Origin: Ipomoea triloba
Lineage: Eukaryota; Streptophyta; Magnoliopsida; Solanales; Convolvulaceae
DNA length: 64,000 nucleotides
NCBI RefSeq assembly: GCF_003576645.1
Contig: NC_044918.1
Location: forward strand, 23,917,233 to 23,981,232
Reading direction: 5' to 3'
Shown here: positions 11,064-22,664 of the stretch, piece by piece
How positions within the stretch are numbered: the first letter of the stretch is position 1
Layout: each line of letters begins with the position of its first letter
Notes under the pieces: generated by a model
Seen by the model: only the letters and a program-made list of their open reading frames with translations
Database searches by the model: none
What the model was told of the DNA's origin: nothing
Made by a program: the position numbers and the translations under genes

Positions 11064-11647
11064 AAGTTTGTGAGAGTGAGTGCCTGGGCTAGGGTTGGGA
11101 AGCAGGGGCGACGCCGGGGAGTGGAGTCCGATCGCCGTCGCTGCCGTCACGCGCCGCCACGCACCGCCGAAGTCCGCCGCCATGCGCCGGCGCGCGAGGA
11201 TGATTCTGGCGAATGCGATACCCAGTTTCACCATAGCGATATTTTTCATCATTCTTTTGGAGTAGGCACAGGGAACACAGAGACAAGAAGGAGAGCACTC
11301 TAAGGTGACGTTTCTTCCATTAAGGGTTTCCTTGAAGCTCATCATCATTTGGTGCACATCTCCTCCTCCTCTAAAGCTTTCTATAAGAGAGGGGGCTGAA
11401 AATACGGAGATAACAATAAAAGAGAATAATTGCCGAAGAGCCGGAAAACTTGATGTGATTTGCTTTTCTCTGAGGCAATATCTACCACTATTGTCACTTC
11501 TGTTTGCCGGTAGCGAGGATGGTATTAATAGTAATAGGTGGTTTGGTTGGCTCTTCATGTGGAATAGTAGGTACTCAACCCAGAACAACCACGTTAGAAG
11601 ACTGAAAATCCAAACTCTGAGTAGAGGCGGAGATCGACAATCTATGA
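11064..11647. other. Leader-like region after copia primer site
   Basis: A GC-rich patch at 11095-11210 stands out from the AT-rich surroundings and could be the copia leader or start of gag. Overlapping frames exist on both strands but none has a recognisable domain. No function is assigned. Confidence 0.35.
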
Positions 11648-13390
11648 TCAGTGATATGTTAGGAAAAGTATATAGAAAATGTCGTAGGTTACACTACGTT
11701 GCTGTTGGCTGGGAGGATAAGAGTTTGAGAAGAAAAGGTAGAAATTCTGTGACGTGTTTAAGACACTATTCTCTGCCACACATATGGCAGTTTGTGAATC
11801 ATAGTGTATGGGCACGGACGGTGTATTACACCCCCACAATAGCACGTCTGCCATTAGATTTCTTAGCCACTCGGCTTCCTGCCCAGCCATATCAAGAGCT
11901 ATGAATTTAGCCTCCATGGTTGATATGGTTATACACGATTGTTTAGTAGATTTCCATGGTATTGATGTTCCGCCCATCGTAAATACATACTCACTGGTGG
12001 AGCTGACATCAGCAATTTCATTGACCCAGTTTGCATCGCAATATCCTTCTAGGAACTCAGAAAATCCAGAGTAGTGAAGTCCCTAGTCAATTGTGCCTCT
12101 AAGGTAGCGCAACACTCGTCTTAGCGCATGCTAGTGTGTTTCACTTGGATTATGCGTGTAACAACTAAGTCTATTCACTACAAGGGCAATATTAGGTCTG
12201 GTATAGTTCATCAAGAACATCAGACTTCCAATTATTTTCGCATAATCTTCTTGAGACACTCCTGCCACAGTATTTTTTGATAGTTTTACACTAGGATCGT
12301 ATGAGGTTTGAGCTGGAGTCACTTCAAAGCTATCAAATATCTTTAATAGCTTCTCTGTGTAGTGACTTTGAGTCAGCTTGTAGCCATTATCTCCTTTTAT
12401 GACTTTTACTCTAAGTATCACATCAACTTTCCCCAGATCCTTCATGCCAAACTTGTCGCATAGAGACTTTTTAGTCTCTTTGATTGCATTGAGATTAGAG
12501 CTAAAAATTAACATATCATCTACATAGATACATATGGGTACATTGCTAGACTCAATCTTCTTTGAGTACAGACATGCATCATCTGATCTATTGATTGAGT
12601 AGCCTAACTCTAATAGTGTTTTATGAAATTTTTCATACCACTGTTTTGGAGCTTGTTTAAGTCCGTACAGAGATTTAACAAGTCTACATACCTTTCTCTC
12701 TTGTCTTGGATCAATACATCTAGGTGGTTTTTACATCCATTTGGTGGACTATCCACTTGTGGGACGAGGCTAAGGCAAATAGTGCACGTATGGTAGCTAT
12801 TTTAGTCGCCAGTGAATATGTGCAGAAGTAGTTTTCACCAAACTTCTGTTTGTAGCCCTTGGCTACAAGCCTTGCCTTGAGTCTTTCAATTGACCCGCCT
12901 GGTCTCAATTTTCTTTTGAATATCCACTTACATCCGATTGGTTTAGCCCCTTTGGGTAGATCAACCAATTTCCATGTGTGATTAGACTTAATGGAGTCTA
13001 ATTCACTTTGTATGACTTCTTTCCAGAAGATGACATCAACTGAGCGCATAGCTGACTCGAAGGATGTGGGCTCTTCTTCTACGATTAGCTAACATACAAA
13101 TTGATCAGAAATTTCATTTATATCATTCAACTTAGTTATGTATGTTATAAAATCTTATCCAAAGGTTGTTTAAGTTCTCTGCCTCTTATTTCTCCTAGGT
13201 TGATCAAGCTCATTCTTAATCTGAGAAGTAAGAGGTAGCGAGAACTCACTCCTTTGTGAGCTGTTTGGAAAATGCTTTAGTGGAAAGATGTGTTCGAAGA
13301 ACTCTGCTTCTCGTGCTTCGCACATCTTATTGTCTAGATACATAAACATGTATGTAGCAAGTTAAATGCTATTTCTTGAAAGAAAATGCC
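11648..13390 (-). pseudogene. Copia RT / RNase H relic, minus strand
   Basis: Decayed copia pol in at least three frames, reading right to left. RT N-terminal part at 13049-12720 (WKLVDLPKGAKPIGCKWIFK, then [13 protein letters not shown] and HQMDVKT). RT active site YVDDM at 12526-12512 and the following connection domain to 12131. RNase H remnant at 11977-11790 with ISTMEAKFIALDMAGQEAEW. Frameshifts and stops between the parts make it non-functional. It is inverted relative to the copia LTR at 10884-11050. Confidence 0.85.
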
Positions 13391-13467
13391 ATCCTTTATC
13401 TCCAAGTCACTACCGATCTTTCCAAGATTGAACCACTGAATGGTCTCAATTACCGTAGGTGGGCATA
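13389..13467 (+). pseudogene. Copia gag N-terminal scrap
   Basis: A plus-strand frame reads ...LSKIEPLNGLNYRRWA and then a stop. The phrase IEPLNGLNYRRW matches the start of copia gag proteins, which typically read EPLDGTNYKRW or similar. Homology ends at about 13467, exactly where sequence of the tRNA-Lys array begins. Confidence 0.6.
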
Positions 13468-13469
13468 GA

Positions 13470-13498
13470 CATACACTAAGATCATCTTATAACGCCAT
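13470..13498. repeat. Displaced left fragment of the tRNA-Lys array unit
   Basis: ACATACACTAAGATCATC and the rest of this 29-bp stretch recur at 39555-39720 at the far end of the array. In a normal unit it is followed by CAATGGTCC; here that continuation is found 2.7 kb away at 16231. The composite 13499-16230 therefore interrupts the first array unit. Confidence 0.6.
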
Positions 13499-13499
13499 A

Positions 13500-14853
13500 T
13501 GATAAGCTCCCAAGACACCAATATATTTGAGTATAAATAAGGGTGATTGTTAGCATTTTTAGCATCCTTATGTGATAATCTTATGAGATTTTGTGCTTTA
13601 AATTCATTAACCACACACAAAGCTACCTTTGGTACAAATTGAGACATTTCAAAGGTTTCGGGAGCCATTAGGAACAAGGAACGAGCTAAACGAGCAAGAC
13701 AGGAGCCCCGAAGGACCCGGAAAGGAGCATTCACGCGCAAAGGCTGCATGGACACTTTCCAGTAGCTGTCCACGCATGCCTTCACGCGTGAAGGTGGCGT
13801 GAACGGGACATTGCAAGGAAATATTTTTAGGGCGAAATTTCGGAGACTATTTAAGGAGACTTGATAGAATTTCAGAGGAGGTTCCAATTTCCCCAGCCCC
13901 AATTCCATTTTTCCTCTACACTTTTTAGTTTTTAGGATAGTCTAGATTTCCATTTCCACCTTGTAAATGAAGATTTGAAGCTTGGATTGAAGAACCCATT
14001 TCATTTACTAGGTGATCTCTACTTTAATCTTATCTATTTTATATCTCTTGTTTTTAGATTGAATGAGCTATTGATCTTGAATTCTTGATTATGTGTGGCT
14101 AGTTTAATCTAGGGTTTGGATTGTGTGAAGCTATGTTGCTAGTGTGATGATCCTATTTCTTATTGATGATTTAATTGCTTTGCTTGTTGGAAAATTCTAT
14201 TCTTGTCTATTGATTGTTGTTTTGATGAGATCTTATATGGACTTGGCCAATCTATTGAGAGATTGAGTTCTTGACTCTATCACGGTTTTGATTAGAGTTG
14301 AGATTGAAGCTTTTTGGCAATCATAGATCCTATGGAATTCATATTAGGAATAGTAGGAAAGTGTGTAGCTAAGGTGTTTGATAAAATGTCTCTTAGGACT
14401 TTGGTTGCTAAAAGGCACTCCTAAGTCTAAGATTCCCTACTACACAAAGGTGGAATAGGACTAAGAAGACACACTCTTGAATAGCCAACATCATTGCATC
14501 ATTTATCTACTACTTGAGACACACTAGAATGCAACATAGATGAACACAATTCAATCCCTTACTTTTATCTCTTATTTCTTATTTCTCAATTTTTACATTT
14601 GAATTTCACTACCTTATGATCATTTACACCTCACAATTGCCATTAACCGCATTCACCACTCATACTCGTTGCATCACATAATTCAATTGATCGAAAGTAA
14701 TAGCATATAACACACCTCCATGTCCCTCCTTCGAGACCGAAACTCGGGGAGTTTAGACTCTTCGTTTTATTCTTACACACACATCCACAATATATGACAC
14801 CGCATACCACTCATTGAATTACCTCACCACGCAGTACTTTTAACAACATGTCA
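13500..14853 (+). mobile_element. Tat/Athila-like Ty3/gypsy 5' LTR
   Basis: It starts TGATAAGC and ends TGTCA just before the primer site; about 1.35 kb. It shares landmarks in the same order with the LTR at 57846-59244: TTAGCATCCTT near the start, TTTCCAGTAG, a CACGCGTG-centred palindrome (13779-13794) and a CGAGACCGAAACTCGGGGAG-like word near the end. It encodes nothing. Confidence 0.7.
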
Positions 14854-14856
14854 AAA

Positions 14857-14874
14857 TGGCGTCGTTGCCGAGGA
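14857..14874 (+). promoter_or_regulatory. Primer-binding site, tRNA-Asp type
   Basis: TGGCGTCGTTGCCGAGGA differs in two places from TGGCGCCGTTGCCGGGGA, the primer site complementary to tRNA-Asp used by Tat/Athila-type elements. It lies 3 bp after the LTR end. Confidence 0.75.
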
Positions 14875-15158
14875 GGGCAATAGGTTGTCATAATTGTTTT
14901 GCTTTTACTTGATTGAATGATTGTGAGAATTTGAGTATTGTTAATCCATACCATTTTATTTTATTTTATTTCATTTTCTATTTTATCCGTTTTTTTTACT
15001 TACCCCAATTGGCTACTTTTAGGTAGTTGTGGATTGTTTGCTTTATTGAAAATCTTAACAGGTGAATGCACACGAGAGCAAGAGGAAATCAAGGCTTATT
15101 TCCTTACATACCGGAGATTAACAAAGCAACGAGGAAGAAAAACATCTGAAAATCACAA

Positions 15159-15560
15159 ATGGCTTCTACGAGCGCTACAAGAAATCCCCAAGGAAGATGA
15201 ACAACTATACCTAATCCACCCCCAATTCCAATTAATCTGCCAGGACAAGTAAACCAAAATGACCCGATATTGGAAGAACCGCAAATCAACAACGTGAATC
15301 CACCTGAACATATTCGAGAAGATGATTATTATGAAGTGCCGCAAGAGCAGCAAAGATCCATCGCCGACTATATGATGCTAGATTTCAACATGCACAACTC
15401 AATTTACGTTCCACCATTGGAGAACGCCAACTTCCATGTACACCCGACCATTCTCACCTTAGTTCAGAATAACCAATATTCAGGATTACCTTCAGAGGAT
15501 CCGCATGCGCATATCACTAGATTTATTCGAGCTTGCGGGATGTACAGGCAGGAAGAAGTT
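15159..15560 (+). pseudogene. Tat/Athila-like gag N-terminal fragment
   Basis: The frame begins at ATG 15159, has a TGA at 15198-15200 and then stays open. The part around VQNNQYSGLPSEDPHAHI and TRFIRACG matches the conserved N-terminal gag motif of Tat/Athila Ty3/gypsy elements (usually NNQFGGLPSEDPNEHL). Gag homology stops near 15560 at a junction with LINE sequence; the rest of the element (protease, RT, integrase, 3' LTR) is absent. Confidence 0.75.
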
Positions 15561-15702
15561 AGTGAAGGATATGACTGGTTGGAAAATGGAGCTAGCAAAT
15601 TCTTTCTCAGTAAGCACAGCATATAAGCTTGCCTCTGACCATTCCGTGACAATCAAAGCTACCAAGTGGAATGCAATCTGGAAGTTAAAGCTTAATAGCA
15701 GG
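15561..15702 (+). pseudogene. LINE zf-RVT domain fragment
   Basis: In one frame the sequence reads NSFSVSTAYKLA and later WNAIWKLKLNSR, the start of the zinc-binding RT-associated domain found at the C-terminus of plant non-LTR retrotransposons (usually FSVKSAYKLL ... W..IWKLKVPPK). Only about 45 codons remain, cut on the left by gag and on the right by the hAT-like MITE. Confidence 0.6.
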
Positions 15703-16043
15703 TAGAGATGTCAATTGGGCCAACTCGTTGGATTTTGAACTAGCCCTGTAGGGTTGTTGGGCTTATCGGCTTGGGCTAAATGGTTTTTCATTTTTTTCTT
15801 TTTGGGTTGGGTTGGCCCTAAACCTAAATTGCGGGCTGCTGGGCTAATCCAGCGGGTTGAATCACTAAACAAAAATTGAAAAATAAGAGTGGGTATCGAA
15901 ATAGACCACAATTGGTGGAGCAGGATGAACTTTTAAAAATAAAAGAAAAACTTACCTACCATGTCAGAATGGGATAATGTTGATAAAATCTATATTTAAT
16001 ATGGAGTATACAATTATATATATAGTATGTATGTGTACTGTAG

Positions 16044-16087
<44 letters not shown>

Positions 16088-16230
16088 AATGGTTTGGCCC
16101 GATAGCTCGTCGGGCTAACTCGACTCAATCCGATAACTTTTTAGAGCTAGCCCATTTAGCTCGATATTTTATTGGGTTGATTTTATCGGTTTTAACCCTA
16201 TAATTTTCAGGGCTAATATTGACATCCCTA
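15703..16230. mobile_element. hAT-type MITE
   Basis: The left end is TAGAGATGTCAATTGGGC; the right end read inward is TAGGGATGTCAATATTAGCC. These are inverted termini typical of short plant hAT derivatives. The interior repeats GGGCT/AGCCC and GGGTTGGG words and has an AT microsatellite at about 16043-16085. No 8-bp duplication is seen, because LINE sequence lies left and the tRNA array right; the left flank was probably lost in a rearrangement. Confidence 0.6.
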
Positions 16231-16266
16231 CCATCAATGGTCCGGTTCATTTAAAAACCATGCATT

Positions 16267-16339
16267 CGCCCACCCTGGGGCTCGAACCCAAAACCACAAG
16301 GTTAAGAGCCTAGCGCTCTACCAACTGAGCCAGACGGGC
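16267..16339 (-). tRNA. tRNA-Lys(CUU)-like, copy A1
   Basis: A 73-nt cloverleaf on the minus strand: acceptor GCCCGTC/GGTGGGC, D stem GCTC/GAGC, anticodon loop CTCTTAA (CUU), T loop TTCGAGC. A box TGGCTCAGTTGG and B box GGTTCGAGCCC are canonical. There is one mismatch in the anticodon stem (CTAGG/CCTTG). A T5 pol III terminator follows about 9 nt downstream. It may be transcribed, but the mismatch lowers confidence. Confidence 0.6.
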
Positions 16340-16759
16340 AAGTCATCATATATAGTTAATATTGATATTAGTATGGAGGCTATAAGTATTGAAAATTATT
16401 TAACTAGTTAAAGAATTGAAAGAGAGATAGCTTTATGAATAAAACATTGATTAAATTTGTTGAAAAATATGTGTATTAAAATTATACAATATTTTTAAGA
16501 TAGAAAAAGACACCTTAAGGAATTAGCCCATGACTATCACACACTTCATGTGGTGCGAGAATAACCACATAATGAATTAGCCCAAAATCTCGTTATCGCA
16601 AGGAAATAGAAATTGAAGCTCAGCCCAAAATATCTTGTCGGAGCCCATTCGCTAAATACATACACACTAAGACCAAGAAACAATCTACGTTATATGTATA
16701 GTAGGGTTTTGACATATAACTCCATCCGCTATCAATGGTTCATTTAAAAATTATGTATT

Positions 16760-16832
16760 CGCCCATCTTGAACGCTAAAACCCAGGGCCACAAGGTTAAA
16801 AGCCTTGTGCTCAACTAACTGAACTAAACAAA
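16760..16832 (-). pseudogene. tRNA-Lys(UUU)-like pseudogene, copy B1
   Basis: Anticodon loop CTTTTAA and stem CAAGG/CCTTG are kept. The acceptor and T stems do not pair, and the 5' end is A/T-rich. This holds for all B copies. Confidence 0.7.
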
Positions 16833-16877
16833 AAAGTTATTATACATAGTTAATATTTATATTGCTATAGAGGCTAC

Positions 16878-17010
16878 AATCATTGAAAGTTAATTAACAA
16901 GTTAAACAATTGAATGACAGATCATTGAAAGTTAATTAACAAGTTAAACAATTGAATGACAGATAGCTGAAAGTTAATTAACAAGTTAAACAATTGAATG
17001 ACAGATAGCT
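16878..17010. repeat. Local triplication of about 44 bp in unit 1
   Basis: GAAAGTTAATTAACAAGTTA plus AACAATTGAATGACAGAT occurs three times in a row. The same triplication exists at 37455-37575 near the other end of the array and nowhere between. Confidence 0.85.
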
Positions 17011-17471
17011 TTATGAATAATACATTGATTAAATTTGTTTAAAAATATGTGTATTAAAATTATACAATATTTTTAAAATACAAAAAGACACATAAAACTA
17101 TTATAAAATCATTAATTTTATTAATTAAAACAATTTATATTGAATATTTAAATTTCTATACATGTCTTAAAAGATAATAACTAATTAGCTTGTTCACTTA
17201 CTAAATTCTCAATGCTTATATTGCGGAGTCAAATGTTAGGGTTCACCTCGTAAGATATATCATTTATATAAGTTTGTTTTTATTATGCTATAGGTTCATT
17301 TTTATACGAAATGCACTAAAAATGAACTTGTAATACATTAAAAATGACATCTACTAATATTGAGACCGAAAAGTCTTTTGATTGAACATACGATATCTAG
17401 TTATTAGGCATGTCGCTAAATACATACACTAAGATCGTCACCATCAATGGTCCATTTAAAAACCATGCATT

Positions 17472-17544
17472 CGCCCACCTTGGGGCTCGAACCCAAGACC
17501 ACAAGGTTAAGAGCCTTGCGCTCTACCAACTGAGCTAGACGAGC
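17472..17544 (-). tRNA. tRNA-Lys(CUU), copy A2
   Basis: A complete 73-nt cloverleaf without mismatches. Acceptor GCTCGTC/GGTGGGC has three G-T pairs. D stem GCTC/GAGC, D loop AGTTGGTA, anticodon stem CAAGG/CCTTG with loop CTCTTAA, T stem TTGGG/CCCAA, T loop TTCGAGC, discriminator G. A box TAGCTCAGTTGG and B box GGTTCGAGCCC match consensus, and a T5 terminator lies downstream (17458-17462 on the plus strand). Together with A12 it is the best candidate for a working gene in the array; the weakened acceptor is the only reservation. Confidence 0.75.
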
Positions 17545-17965
17545 AAATCATCATATTTAGTTAATATTGATATTAGTATGGAGGCTATAAGTATTGAAAA
17601 TTATTTAACAAGTTAAAAAATTGAATGAGAGATAGCTTTATGAATAAAACATTGATTGGATTTGTTGAAAAATATGTGTATTAAAATTATACAATATTTT
17701 TAAGATAGAAAAAGACACCTTAAGGAATTAGCCCATGACTAATCACACACTTCATGTGGTGCGAGAATAGCCACATAATGAATTAGCCCAAAATCTCGTC
17801 ATCGCAAGGAAATAGAAAATGAAGCTCAGCCCAAAATATCTTGTCGGAGCCCATTCGCTAAATACATACACACTAAGACCTAGAAACAATCCGCGTTATA
17901 TATATAGTAGGGTTTTGACTTATAACTCCATCCGCTATCAATGGTTCATTTAAAAATTATGTATT

Positions 17966-18038
17966 CGCCTATCTTGAACGCTCAAACCCAGGGCCACAAG
18001 GTTAAAAGCCTTGTGCTCAACCAATTGAGCTAAACAGG
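17966..18038 (-). pseudogene. tRNA-Lys(UUU)-like pseudogene, copy B2
   Basis: D stem GCTC/GAGC and the UUU anticodon arm are intact. T loop is TTTGAGC, the T stem is unpaired and the acceptor is lost. Confidence 0.65.
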
Positions 18039-18629
18039 AAAGTTATTATACATAGTTAATATTTATATTACTATAGAGGTTACAAGCATTGAAAGTTAAT
18101 TAACAAGTTAAGCAATTGAATGACAGATAGCTTTATGAATAATACATTGATTAAATTTGTTTAAAAATATGTGTATTAAAACTATACAATATTTTTAAAA
18201 TACAAAAAGACACTTTAAACTATTATAAAATCATTAATTTTATTAAATAAAACAATTTATATTGAATATTTAAATTTCTATACATGTCTTAAAAGATAAT
18301 AACTGATTAGCTTGTTCACCTACTAAATTCTCAATGCTTATATTGCGGAGTCAAGGATTAGGGTTCACCTCGTAAGATATATCATTTCTATTAGTTTGTT
18401 TTTATTATGCTATAGGTTCATTTTTATACGAAATGCACTAAAAATGAACTTGTAATACATTAAAAATGACATCTACTAATATTGAGACCGAAAAGTCTTT
18501 TGAAGTTATTAGGCAAGTATACTCTAAGTAAACAATGAAACTTAGCCCAAAATCTCTTGTCAGAGCCCATTCGCTAAAGACATACACTAAGATCGTCGCC
18601 ATCAATGGTCCATTTAAAAACCATGCATT

Positions 18630-18702
18630 CACCCACTCTGGGGCTCGATCCCAAGACCACAAGGTTAAGAGCCTTACGCTCTACAAACTAAGCTGGACGG
18701 GC
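18630..18702 (-). pseudogene. tRNA-Lys(CUU)-like pseudogene, copy A3
   Basis: The CUU loop is kept, but the D loop is AGTTTGTA (the invariant GG pair is broken), the T loop is ATCGAGC (first T lost) and the acceptor 3' strand is AGTGGGT. First of a block of near-identical 1156-bp units. Confidence 0.7.
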
Positions 18703-19123
18703 AAGCCATTATATATTGTTAATATTGATATTAGTATGGAGGCTATAAGTATTGAGAATTATTTAACAAGTTAAAGAATTGAATGAGAGATAGTTTTATG
18801 AATAAAACATTGATTAAATTTGTTGAAAAATATGTGTATTAAAATTATACAATATTTTTAACATAGAAAAAGACACCTTAAGGAATTAGCCCATGACTAA
18901 TCACACTCTTCATGCGGTGCGAGAATAGCCACATAATGAATTAGCCCAAAATCTCGTTATCGCAAGGAAATAGAAAATGAAGCTCAGCCCAAAATATCTT
19001 GTCGGAGCCCATTCGCTAAATACATACACACTAAGACCTAGAAACAATCCGCGTTATATATATAGTAGGGTTTTGACTTATAACTCCATCCGCTATCAAT
19101 GGTTCATTTAAAAATTATGTATT

Positions 19124-19196
19124 CGCCCATCTTGAACGCTCAAACCCAGGGCCACAAGGTTAAAAGCCTTGTGCTCAACCAATTGAGCAAAACAGG
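19124..19196 (-). pseudogene. tRNA-Lys(UUU)-like pseudogene, copy B3
   Basis: As B2, but the D stem has a change (GAGCAAAAC on the plus strand), breaking its 5' side. Confidence 0.6.
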
Positions 19197-19785
19197 AAAG
19201 TTATTATACATAGTTAATATTTATATTACTATAGAGGTTACAAGGTGAAAGTTAATTAACAAGTTAAGCAATTGAATGACAGATAGCTTTATGAATAATA
19301 CATTGATTAAATTTGTTTAAAAATATGTGTATTAAAACTATACAATATTTTTAAAATACAAAAAGACACTTTAAACTATTATAAAATCATTAATTTTATT
19401 AAATAAAACAATTTATATTGAATATTTAAATTTCTATACATGTCTTAAAAGATAATAACTGATTAGCTTGTTCACCTACTAAATTCTCAATGCTTATATT
19501 GCGGAGTCAAGGATTAGGGTTCACCTCGTAAGATATATCATTTCTATTAGTTTGTTTTTATTATGCTATAGGTTCATTTTTATACGAAATGCACTAAAAA
19601 TGAACTTGTAATACATTAAAAATGACATCTACTAATATTGAGACCGAAAAGTCTTTTGAAGTTATTAGGCAAGTATACTCTAAGTAAACAATGAAACTTA
19701 GCCCAAAATCTCTTGTCAGAGCCCATTCGCTAAAGACATACACTAAGATCGTCGCCATCAATGGTCCATTTAAAAACCATGCATT

Positions 19786-19858
19786 CACCCACTCTGGGGC
19801 TCGATCCCAAGACCACAAGGTTAAGAGCCTTACGCTCTACAAACTAAGCTGGACGGGC
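19786..19858 (-). pseudogene. tRNA-Lys(CUU)-like pseudogene, copy A4
   Basis: Sequence identical to A3, exactly 1156 bp further on, including the T-loop change ATCGAGC. Confidence 0.7.
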
Positions 19859-20279
19859 AAGCCATTATATATTGTTAATATTGATATTAGTATGGAGGCT
19901 ATAAGTATTGAGAATTATTTAACAAGTTAAAGAATTGAATGAGAGATAGTTTTATGAATAAAACATTGATTAAATTTGTTGAAAAATATGTGTATTAAAA
20001 TTATACAATATTTTTAACATAGAAAAAGACACCTTAAGGAATTAGCCCATGACTAATCACACTCTTCATGCGGTGCGAGAATAGCCACATAATGAATTAG
20101 CCCAAAATCTCGTTATCGCAAGGAAATAGAAAATGAAGCTCAGCCCAAAATATCTTGTCGGAGCCCATTCGCTAAATACATACACACTAAGACCTAGAAA
20201 CAATCCGCGTTATATATATAGTAGGGTTTTGACTTATAACTCCATCCGCTATCATTGGTTCATTTAAAAATTATGTATT

Positions 20280-20352
20280 CGCCCATCTTGAACGCTCAAA
20301 CCCAGGGCCACAAGGTTAAAAGCCTTGTGCTCAACAAATTGAGCTAAACAGG
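20280..20352 (-). pseudogene. tRNA-Lys(UUU)-like pseudogene, copy B4
   Basis: UUU anticodon arm kept; D loop now AATTTGTT, shared with B5 and B6. Confidence 0.6.
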
Positions 20353-20941
20353 AAAGTTATTATACATAGTTAATATTTATATTACTATAGAGGTTACAAG
20401 GTGAAAGTTAATTAACAAGTTAAGCAATTGAATGACAGATAGCTTTATGAATAATACATTGATTAAATTTGTTTAAAAATATGTGTATTAAAACTATACA
20501 ATATTTTTAAAATACAAAAAGACACTTTAAACTATTATAAAATCATTAATTTTATTAAATAAAACAATTTATATTGAATATTTAAATTTCTATACATGTC
20601 TTAAAAGATAATAACTGATTAGCTTGTTCACCTACTAAATTCTCAATGCTTATATTGCGGAGTCAAGGATTAGGGTTCACCTCGTAAGATATATCATTTC
20701 TATTAGTTTGTTTTTATTATGCTATAGGTTCATTTTTATACGAAATGCACTAAAAATGAACTTGTAATACATTAAAAATGACATCTACTAATATTGAGAC
20801 CGAAAAGTCTTTTGAAGTTATTAGGCAAGTATACTCTAAGTAAACAATGAAACTTAGCCCAAAATCTCTTGTCAGAGCCCATTCGCTAAAGACATACACT
20901 AAGATCGTCGCCATCAATGGTCCATTTAAAAACCATGCATT

Positions 20942-21014
20942 CACCCACTCTGGGGCTCGATCCCAAGACCACAAGGTTAAGAGCCTTACGCTCTACAAAC
21001 TAAGCTGGACGGGC
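20942..21014 (-). pseudogene. tRNA-Lys(CUU)-like pseudogene, copy A5
   Basis: Identical to A3 and A4 with the same three defects; spacing again 1156 bp. Confidence 0.7.
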
Positions 21015-21435
21015 AAGCCATTATATATTGTTAATATTGATATTAGTATGGAGGCTATAAGTATTGAGAATTATTTAACAAGTTAAAGAATTGAATGAGA
21101 GATAGTTTTATGAATAAAACATTGATTAAATTTGTTGAAAAATATGTGTATTAAAATTATACAATATTTTTAACATAGAAAAAGACACCTTAAGGAATTA
21201 GCCCATGACTAATCACACTCTTCATGCGGTGCGAGAATAGCCACATAATGAATTAGCCCAAAATCTCGTTATCGCAAGGAAATAGAAAATGAAGCTCAGC
21301 CCAAAATATCTTGTCGGAGCCCATTCGCTAAATACATACACACTAAGACCTAGAAACAATCCGCGTTATATATATAGTAGGGTTTTGACTTATAACTCCA
21401 TCCGCTATCATTGGTTCATTTAAAAATTATGTATT

Positions 21436-21508
21436 CGCCCATCTTGAACGCTCAAACCCAGGGCCACAAGGTTAAAAGCCTTGTGCTCAACAAATTGAGC
21501 TAAACAGG
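21436..21508 (-). pseudogene. tRNA-Lys(UUU)-like pseudogene, copy B5
   Basis: Same sequence as B4. Confidence 0.6.
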
Positions 21509-22097
21509 AAAGTTATTATACATAGTTAATATTTATATTACTATAGAGGTTACAAGGTGAAAGTTAATTAACAAGTTAAGCAATTGAATGACAGATAGCT
21601 TTATGAATAATACATTGATTAAATTTGTTTAAAAATATGTGTATTAAAACTATACAATATTTCTAAAATGCAAAAAGACACTTTAAACTATTATAAAATC
21701 ATTAATTTTATTAAATAAAACAATTTATATTGAATATTTAAATTTCTATACATGTCTTAAAAGATAATAACTGATTAGCTTGTTCACCTACTAAATTCTC
21801 AATGCTTATATTGCGGAGTCAAGGATTAGGGTTCACCTCGTAAGATATATCATTTCTATTAGTTTGTTTTTATTATGCTATAGGTTCATTTTTATACGAA
21901 ATGCACTAAAAATGAACTTGTAATACATTAAAAATGACATCTACTAATATTGAGACCGAAAAGTCTTTTGAAGTTTTTAGGCAAGTATACTCTAAGTAAA
22001 CAATGAAACTTAGCCCAAAATCTCTTGTCAGAGCCCATTAGCTAAAGACATACACTAAGATCGTCGCCATCAATGGTCCATTTAAAAACCATGCATT

Positions 22098-22170
22098 CAC
22101 CCACTCTGGGGCTCGAACCCAAGACCACAAGGTTAAGAGCCTTACGCTCTACAAACTAAGCTGGACGGGC
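22098..22170 (-). pseudogene. tRNA-Lys(CUU)-like pseudogene, copy A6
   Basis: Like A3, but the T loop is the canonical TTCGAGC, so the B box is intact. D loop AGTTTGTA and acceptor AGTGGGT remain defective. Confidence 0.65.
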
Positions 22171-22591
22171 AAGCCATTATATATTGTTAATATTGATATT
22201 AGTATGGAGGCTATAAGTATTGAGAATTATTTAACAAGTTAAAGAATTGAATGAGAGATAGTTTTATGAATAAAACATTGATTAAATTTGTTGAAAAATA
22301 TGTGTATTAAAATTATACAATATTTTTAACATAGAAAAAGACACCTTAAGGAATTAGCCCATGACTAATCACACTCTTCATGCGGTGCGAGAATAGCCAC
22401 ATAATGAATTAGCCCAAAATCTCGTTATCGCAAGGAAATAGAAAATGAAGCTCAGCCCAAAATATCTTGTCGGAGCCCATTCGCTAAATACATACACACT
22501 AAGACCTAGAAACAATCCGCGTTATATATATAGTAGGGTTTTGACTTATAACTCCATCCGCTATCATTGGTTCATTTAAAAATTATGTATT

Positions 22592-22664
22592 CGCCCATCT
22601 TGAACGCTCAAACCCAGGGCCACAAGGTTAAAAGCCTTGTGCTCAACAAATTGAGCTAAACAGG
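22592..22664 (-). pseudogene. tRNA-Lys(UUU)-like pseudogene, copy B6
   Basis: Same sequence as B4 and B5. Confidence 0.6.

Noticed and set aside
10815..11588. Minus-strand open frame of 257 codons
   Set aside because: It spans the copia LTR, primer site and GC-rich leader in antisense, with no domain; length is explained by the GC-rich patch.
14938..15252. Plus-strand open frame of 104 codons before gag
   Set aside because: It begins from a non-ATG codon in the untranslated leader after the primer site and overlaps gag in another frame.
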